A DNA stretch of 64,000 nucleotides from Azorinus chamasolen (taxonomy: Eukaryota; Mollusca; Bivalvia; Cardiida; Solecurtidae): assembly GCA_963576725.1 (NCBI GenBank), contig OY755240.1, positions 96,692,316 to 96,756,315 of the forward strand, given 5' to 3'. The notes beneath the pieces were generated by a model. That model searched no databases. It was not told where the DNA came from and saw only the letters and a program-made list of their open reading frames with translations. The translations under genes and the position numbers were made by a program. Numbering within the stretch: position 1 is the stretch's first letter; each line of letters opens with the position of its first letter. Of this stretch, positions 50,701-59,700 are shown piece by piece.

Positions 50701-53700
50701 CAGGGTACATGTAATGCAGAAAGATTCTATAGGAACATTCTGCATTACTTTTGACCTGCATTTAATTACCACCTGCCTTACAGACCCACATATAGACTTC
50801 ATTTGATGGTCGCTTCAGACATGTTCTACTGATTCAAATATGTTATCAGACCCCTATAGTGGCTCATTCATTTTGCGCGCCTTCAGAAGTTTCTCTTTTT
50901 TATTTGATTCTATTTCCAGACGAAAATGAGCCGAGTATGCAATTTTCTCTTTTTTCATTTTACTTTTGCTTTCGAAGAATCACCCATTTTCAGAATATAT
51001 GTACATGTACTTCACAACAGCAGGTGTTTTGTGCTTGTGTGGCGGCCGTAAAAAGTCGCCCCGAACTTCATTCTCAGTGTTGTTATATTTTCTGGTCCTT
51101 CGCGATCATTAGTTTTCATGTTATTAGTTTTGAAAATTGAATACTGCTCAAGTCGGTGCTAGGGGGCGTGACTAGTGTTATACTTTTTATTACTACTCAT
51201 GAACAGACTCAATAAAACCCGAGTCTGCAATTGTCTCTTTTTGCATTTTACATTTGCTTTCGAAGGATCATCCATTTTCAGATATATGTACTTCACAACA
51301 GCAGATGTTAAGTGCTTGTGTAGCGGTCGTAAAAAGTCGCCCCGTACTTCATTCTCAGTGTTGTTACATTTTCTGGTCCTTCGAGATCATTAGTTTTCAT
51401 GTTATTAGTTTTGAAAATTGAATACTGCTTAAGCCGGTGCTAGGGGGCGCGAGTAGTGTTGCACTTTTAATTACTACTCATGAACAGACTCAATAAAACC
51501 GAGTCTGCAATTTTCTCTTTTTGAATTTTACTTTTGCTTTCGAAGGATCACCCATTTCAGAATATATTTATTACTTTTCTACAGTTTCTCTGTTTGTAGC
51601 TCCATCATTGAGTACACTAGCGATAGGTGGATACAGTTTGTTTCACTTGAATATTTTTGTTTTACATTCACTTTACCACTGTGTTTGCCATCGCGGTTGT
51701 TGTAGATTAGTCGGAGAGGGGATACGTTTATTTATACATGTACTGTTTGTCTTTTAGGGTGGGGATGGAATAAGTGTGAGGTTGGGCGCCCCAAACCGGT
51801 TTAACCCCCAGTGACTTTTGTCACTGACCGTTCCAAGGCTGTACTTCCATCTTCCCCCTATTGTATGTTTGTTGTGTCTTTGTGCGTCTCTTTATGTTTT
51901 TGCTAGTTATGTACATTCGCTGTGTCTTCTTGTGTTGCTGCTCGGGCGGCTGTTTATTCTGTATTATGTGGTATTTCCTGCATGACTCATATTTGTACGT
52001 TTGTTTATATTTACACAGTGACACAAACTGTTCAGTATGACGTGGCTCCACCGTCAACGACAAATATAGCGTTGGAAATCGTTATTGCAACAAATGGTGC
52101 AACAATTAGCACGGTGGAAATTCTTTCCCTTGTGTCAGCAGCCGATGCGTCTATGGATTGCACGTATGTATATATGTCATGTGTCATTCTGTTCAACAAC
52201 CCATTCCTTCATATAAATGCGTTTTCACGCATTTTCAAACTTAGTAGACCAAGATCAGACGGTTCCTATAGGAACTGTCTTATCAGTGTCGCCTCTGTTT
52301 GTTAATAGAATTTGATAGATAGTTTTCTTTAGTCTCTAACATGGCTACAATGTTCCAATTTTCATACTTCATAATAAATGTTTTGTCAATGAATATTCAG
52401 TAGGTATCGAAAGTAGTAATAAACATAGGACAGGGAAAGGGTTAACCCTTTAATGCTTTATTTGTTCAATATTTATGTACCAAACAATGACAACATTAAT
52501 ATTTATGTCCTGAATGTGTATAATTGAAAAAGCAGTAAAGGCAAGCAGGCAAAGCCAAATACAACAGGCAATCACCACCAAAACACCGACAGACAGCATG
52601 CCACACACACAGCTACACACCCAAACACACGCACATACACGAAATACACCTTAACAAACACACAAGTACTAGAGACAAAATTCCAAACATAAATAAAAGC
52701 ACAAGCACACAAGACAAACAAAAGTAAGGGTGAAAAGAGAGTACCGCATTGAAACGGTCAGTGGCAAAATCACCACTAGGGGTTTAAACCGGTTAACGGA
52801 TGTCCTAACCAAACAATTATCTCAAAGACACCCTGGCTTAACAAATAGCGTAAATAAAGGTATCCTCGCTGGACTTTCCCGCAACATAGAAGACGGTAGA
52901 CACTTTGCAATATGTAAAACATAGTATAACAATTGTGAAACGTCCGTCAAATATTTACTCAATGACTTTGACTGCAGGGAAGCCGTTAAGGGCACGATAA
53001 GGAAAAAGTAATACATGAGTCTGGTATCCTCATCCCGTATACCATCATAGAGTACTACTCTCGGCCTGTCATCGCGCAGACAAAACGGGAAGCGTAGCTA
53101 CCGACTGTAAAGGGGTCAATGACCAAACATGCAGTGCGTTGCAATACAATAGCGTCATAAGTTTTCTTTCTAAAGGTTTTATAAACAAATTATGAAAATG
53201 GATATGACTCCGAATATTCTTTAGTTTGTAGATACCATCACCATAAAAGTCTGGGTAAAAAAACTTTTTTGCAGTAACGTATGTAGATTGCAATTATATT
53301 TACTAATCAGATATTTTTTTCCGAAGTTTGTGATATCTGTAACCTTGCTTAAGAAGTTTATCAGTTATAACTAAATTACGACTGTTAAAATATTCTAGCA
53401 AAGAACAGGATCGGGCAAACCGAACAAGTTGAGAAACATAAACCCCATAGGATGTAGAACGGGTTCATCTCCATCTAGAAAAGGATAATTCACAATTTTG
53501 AAGTAAAAATCTTCCCTTTATCGTATATTTTGGACGAAACTTCATCATTTGTGATGGAAAGATTCAAATCTTATAAGGAATCCATAATGTCAGATTTGAT
53601 TCGTTTTGTTTAACCTTTAGCCTGCTATGGGCAAATGAGTGAATACCTATGCAAACAGTTTGGATCCAGATCAGACGCAGAGTAAATCGGGGTCTCGTCA

Positions 53701-56700
53701 GTATCTAAACTGTTTGAAACACTGATTGCATTTTGATAGACAAATTAATTATAGCTTGAATTTTGAAAATGTAGTAGGTGAAAAAATATGTAAAAGGAAT
53801 TTGCTCAGTAGGTTAAAGGTTAAAGACAGTTCTTATGGGTGAATTGAAAAAATCATATTTTCAAAATAAGGATTTTCCAAATTCAATTTATCGTCTAAAT
53901 GTCTTGAATGAAAAGGTAGTAAAGTCAAGTAGGCAAAGCCACATACAAGACGCAACCACCACCAAAACATCGACAGACAGCATGTTACACACACGCGCAC
54001 ACAACATCACACCCAAACACACGCACACACGAGATGAACACAGAAAACACACACGCACCAGAGACAAACATTCCAAACATGAACCAAAGCACAAGCACAG
54101 AGACACAAGACAAACAAAAGTAAGGATGACTAAGAGAGTACCGCCTTGGCACGGTCAGTAGCAAAATCATCACTGGGGGTTAAAACCGGCTTACGGACGT
54201 CCTTACCTGACACTTATCTCAAAGTCACCCTCGCTTATTAAAACCATTAATAATATCGGCCTGTGTATCAGGTTTTAAGCTTAGCATAAAATCCCTCTCA
54301 TAGCAATACAAAAACAATTGTGCAACAAGAGGGACACGATTTGTACCCATGGGTATAACAACAACTTGACGATATATGGTACCCCCATAGCGTACTAATA
54401 TATTATCTAAAAGAAAGGTAAGAGATCTACAAAAACCAAGGCTAGTCTACATTGTGTAATGTTCAACTTCTAAATTAGAAAAGAATGAACATTGAACATT
54501 ACATGCAAGGAACATTTTATTTTCTCTGGCAAAGTTTTTTTTCTATTAATTTAATCGGTTTATCCTTTATCAGATGATGAACTGTAGAGTAGTATAGAGT
54601 GTAGAGACATCATAAGAGCTCAGTGAAGAAATGTTATTGTCAAGAAAACCTGTAGTATATCGCTAGGTAAGCGATTTGAGTTATCTGTAGTTTTGTATAT
54701 ACAGGATTATTTCCCTTTTTAACTGTTAGTTAGATTTCATTAATTTGTTGTTTATCAAAGTAAGTTCACTTTTAAACTTCATTTTGTTTGTTTTATATCT
54801 TATAAAAAATAGTACTGTGTGTATATTCAAATGAGTGAGGCGGTTGGTCAATCGAAATAATTAATATGAATGAAATATGTTTATATGCTAATTTGCTGAA
54901 GTATCTCAAACTAATGGAAGCTGTATACAAATGCTGAGACTGGCACAAGCTTATTCAACGATCTCTGCTGGTTATTTTGTGATCAGGGCACTGAATATTC
55001 ATAGAACTTTCAGCGACGGCTTTATATACTTATGTATAGAAGCTATATCGTTGGTTTTTGACTGATAGAGTATTGCACTCATTAAGGTTAAAGACTGGCG
55101 AATATATTTTCTGCTTGGGCTACGTAATTGTGCAGTTACCTGTTCTTTGAATCGGCTAAGTAACTGTTCTCTGAGTTCTCTCTTTGGGCATGAAAATTGC
55201 ACGTTTAGACAGTCCAACCAGCTTTTAATAATATTATACTGCTATTTCATAGCGGTCTCAGATTAGCTGAGGCATTGAGATAGTGTTGCTCAGACTGATA
55301 TAGCCTGGGGTTATATTCGGTTCGAAGCAGGTTTGCTGAAGACCGTGCTCAGGGTTCGGAGCGTTGCTGAACCGTCTGCCTGAGGCCGTCTTTTTGAGGC
55401 TGTATTTTTGAAGCGTCTTTTTGAGGCTGTCTTTTTGAAGCCGACTTTTTGAGGCTGTATTTTTGAAGTGTCTTTTTGAGGCAGTGTTTTCGAGCCGGGC
55501 TCGGAACATACTGTAGGCAGGCTTCAAAGCGTTAGTTTTATAAGCTTCTTGAAGCAGGTTTCATACACTGCTCAAGATAGGTTTCAGAGCGTATGGTTAC
55601 ATACATGCTTTGAGACATAGGGTCTGATACGTAGGTTTGAAGTCACAGTAGTGTTGAGATAGCTTCAAACCACATGTTTCAACAGGGTTTGATGCTTAGG
55701 GTCTCAACTCGCATAGCCTAGGGTTATATAGCTCACATTTATACAGTTTCATGACATAGCTTGAGGATTGTGTTCCAAGCACCATTTTGAAGTTGAGGCA
55801 TCGACCAGCCGTCTCGCTGGCTTGGGGCTGTAGTAGTTGTTCACAGTTATAGTTTATTGTTTAATTGTTGGCCCAAAAGCTGATGTATTGTTGATCACCA
55901 TAACATAGGTTTTTGTGTATAATTTCACGTTTTCATAGTGTTCGTCTCAGGCAAAGTAGCCTCAGAACACCATACTATCATCATCGGCTAGCATAGCCCA
56001 GCCACATCAATTTGATAGTTTCAAGCCTTGTGCTGTGTTTGGCTCAAGACATTGTCACCTCACGGAACGCCCGAAATATTTAAAAAGGTCTGAAACTGGG
56101 TCTTGTCATTGGGGCATCACCCAGCATCTTGACAGTTATACTGTTCATTTTTGTCACTGACCGTTCCAAGGCGGCACTTCCATATTCCCCATATTGTCAG
56201 TTTGTTTGTTTTGTCTTTGTGCGTCTCTTTATGTTTTTACTGGTCGTGTACATTTGCTGTGTTTTCTTGTTTTGCTGTTCGAGCGGCTGTTTGTTCTGTA
56301 TGTGGTGTTTCCTGCATGACTCATATTTGTACTTTTAGTTAAAAAATCATTTGAATTTTTTATGGACCAAATTAATACAAGAGTTTTCATATATTTTATC
56401 ACGGTTACATTTTACATGTACTCTGATCGTAGTAAGACATGACGTCAAAAGTTTCGATATTTTAGTAGTAGTACGCCAGATAGAGTTGGCAATGAAACAC
56501 GCCTTATAAGTTTTTTTTATGTAGTTTCGGAATCCAGTACAAAGTAGAAAGTTTATGATGTTGTATGTTAGGACCAGACTTAAAGGTATTGCACATTTTT
56601 ACATGTTCCGAGACTACCGTTTTCAGGTGTTTGAACTGTAATATAAGTTTGTGAACCGTCTTTAACACATCAACATAGTACAATCTTTGATGATTACATT

Positions 56701-59700
56701 ATTTGATGCCTTGTCAGCAGGAGCAAGAATATAATTTGAATAAAAATTATAAATGTTTTTCTTCAAATAGCGAAATGTAACTCTAGGTAACTCTAGTTCG
56801 AGGTGGTAAAGGCTGGTAATTTGATTTGTAAAAAGCAATACGCGTATCAATAATATAAAAATACATTTCTTCTAATGAAAAAGGGCATTAACATCAGCAA
56901 GTTCTCGTCTGCACCATTTGAAATATGAGTTCGACAAGTCTCAAAGTAAATAAGATCTGGTACAGTTTTAATAACTACACGAATGACAAAAGCATGTTTT
57001 TGGTGTTCTTACCCTTCCTTCTGTCTTAATATTATTTTGCAAACAGTGTAGATCCAGATCTTACAGCTTTCAAAAAGCCGTAAATGGATAATGGATAACA
57101 CACCCTGGGGTATAAATGGAATACACCTTATTATAGATATAAAACGGTAATTCATTATTTCATATCTACTTGAAAAATAAAATGGTTAAATACACAGTGG
57201 AATGGGTAAGAAACCGAAAGTCATTGCTCAACAGACACATTGAAAAATCTTTTATTAAATCTATATCAAAATTTCAAACAGAGTTTATCCAGATTAAACT
57301 TTCGAAAAGGAACTTTCAACTTCGATCTGCTCTATTTTTTTCTGCCATTGAATAAACAAAATAAACATAGGTCAAAGACTCCTGTCACACACGGATTTAA
57401 CACCTGAGGTTGTGAAGTAAATATAGTCTGAAAGTGGGAGATCCTTCGAAAGCTTAAGAATCAATGCGAAGAGAACATATTTATCCGCACCCCCTGCATT
57501 ACGTCACTAGAGAAACCAGGTGACTGGATAAATACCAATACACAGAATACATTTCTTTCAAAGAACTACTTGCAACGACCTAAAATTGAACACATACAGG
57601 ACCGACACCGTATGTCAGACAAATCCTTTTTCCGTATTTTTTCTCCAAGTTTCAGGATATATTTACTTCACAATAGCAGGCGTTAAGTGTGTGTGTGGCT
57701 GCCGTAAAAAGTCGCCCTGTAATTAATTCTCAGTGTTGTTATATTTTCTGGCCCTTCGAGATGATTAATTTTGAATGTTATTAGTTTTGAAAATTGAATA
57801 CTGCTTACGCCGGTGCTAGGGGGCGTGGGTAGTGTTGTACTTTTAATTACTACTCATGAACAGACTCAATTAAACCGGGTCTGCATATTTCTATTTTTAC
57901 ATTGCTACTTTTGCTTTCGAAGGATCTCCCACTTTCAGGATATATTTATATAAAAGTATTTTATCTCCTAGGCAGTGGCGCGTGATAGACACCAACTTCG
58001 TTCTATTTATAGCGCACGTACAAATTGATATATAAAATAGTTATAGAAACTTATTTACGATCCGGTGCAAGTGCTCTTATGTAAAATAACAAAGTAGACC
58101 CTTATCAAACGGCGCCTGTATATAGCGACTGTTTGATAAGAAACGGATGCATACCTCTCCTTGTTTTATTTTTAAAGGGAATCAATTTGTATAGATTTGA
58201 ATCTACAGTTTCGGTGATGGCATATATTTAAAATTGATTTATTCAATATTCGTAAGTGTTTCTTACAAAATACTGTAGTCATGGAGTTTTCTCTTTTTGC
58301 ATTGGTGTTTTTGCTTTCGAAGGATCTCATATTATCAGAGTTTTAACTTTATTTCCTGACACAAATTTTGTCCATTATTGTACAAGTTCAATGTTACATG
58401 AATTGTCTGCTTAAGTAAATTTAATACAACGCAGTAGTAGTATTTATAGGATCTGTCATGAGTTTTATTTGGGATAGTTTTTCTCAAATGAAAACGAGTT
58501 TTATCACGTAACTGCAACGTTTTTGATATTCATGTAAATGTTTGTTTTGATGTTTCCATGAATGGGAACCGCGTGACGTTATCGTGTGACATCACATCTT
58601 ATACTACACAAGTTAGAGATATAGAAGATCTTACATGAGTGTCCATGAGTGTTCATTGCTATTTATGAAACGAGTTTACTATAATAATATGACACGAGCT
58701 TTAACATAGTAGATAGTAGTAAACGAGTTTCATGGAAATAATTTGCTGTAATGAACACGAATGTAAGATTCTTTTTATCATATAGTCCTTAAAATGCCAT
58801 AGAAAATGAAACAATGCTATAGCTAAGGACTGTTTAGGCCATTCCTTACAAACAGCGTTGTAATACAACGGACGACGCACTACGACTGTCTAACGTTTAA
58901 ATGAGCGCTAAGATTGGCCAACGATTGATAATTCAATAATGACAAAAAGGCACTTGTGCATTTCCGCGATTTACGGCACTCAGTTACGACACTCTTATAA
59001 GGCAGATTATGTGATAAAACAAATATGTGATAGTTATATTAGCCCGGAGACAAGCAAAGTTATGTGAAAAAAATTGCTGCCCGCTTTCTCATATTGACGC
59101 CTTTTAATGGTAAGTCTAAAACACAATCGTGCATTTATTTTCCATTGAGATATTGGAGAAATACAATGGATATAAAAACACCCCTTTATGTGTAGATTTG
59201 TTCGTATCTGTTCGTATTATGCTTATTGTAAGAGAAACTCCTTTGAAAGAGACCGAATGAAAAACAGTATATCATTAATAAACGCACACTAGTGTATATC
59301 CTTTTCATTGCGCCACTGGAGAAATGAAAGAAAGCACACAATGGAAACAAACACTTCATTCATGTGTCGATTTCCCCCCGTTTTTTGGGTGCTATGGTTA
59401 TTATATGATAAACTCCTTTTAATTGACCAAATTGAAACACGATATGTCCAGTTGTCCAGATTTACTGACAAAAAATCCATTGCGCCCTGGAGAAATGATA
59501 ATTCATATTGAGACCATACATATTCCTATAGGAGCTTTCAACATTACTTTAGACCTGTATTAAGCTGTCACATGTGTTTCTAGATATCTGTAGCGATAAA
59601 TTTTAGAGCAATTATGTATTGTAAGTTTTGGAAAGTCTGAAGGTTTCGTTCGAGCTATCCAGAAGTGCGAGTTTTCCGTGTTCCAGATATCGAAGTTCAA

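Noticed and set aside
55258..55527. 89-codon basic protein on the minus strand
   Set aside because: Composed of ~34-bp degenerate tandem repeats; Lys/Thr/Ser periodicity mirrors the DNA repeat.
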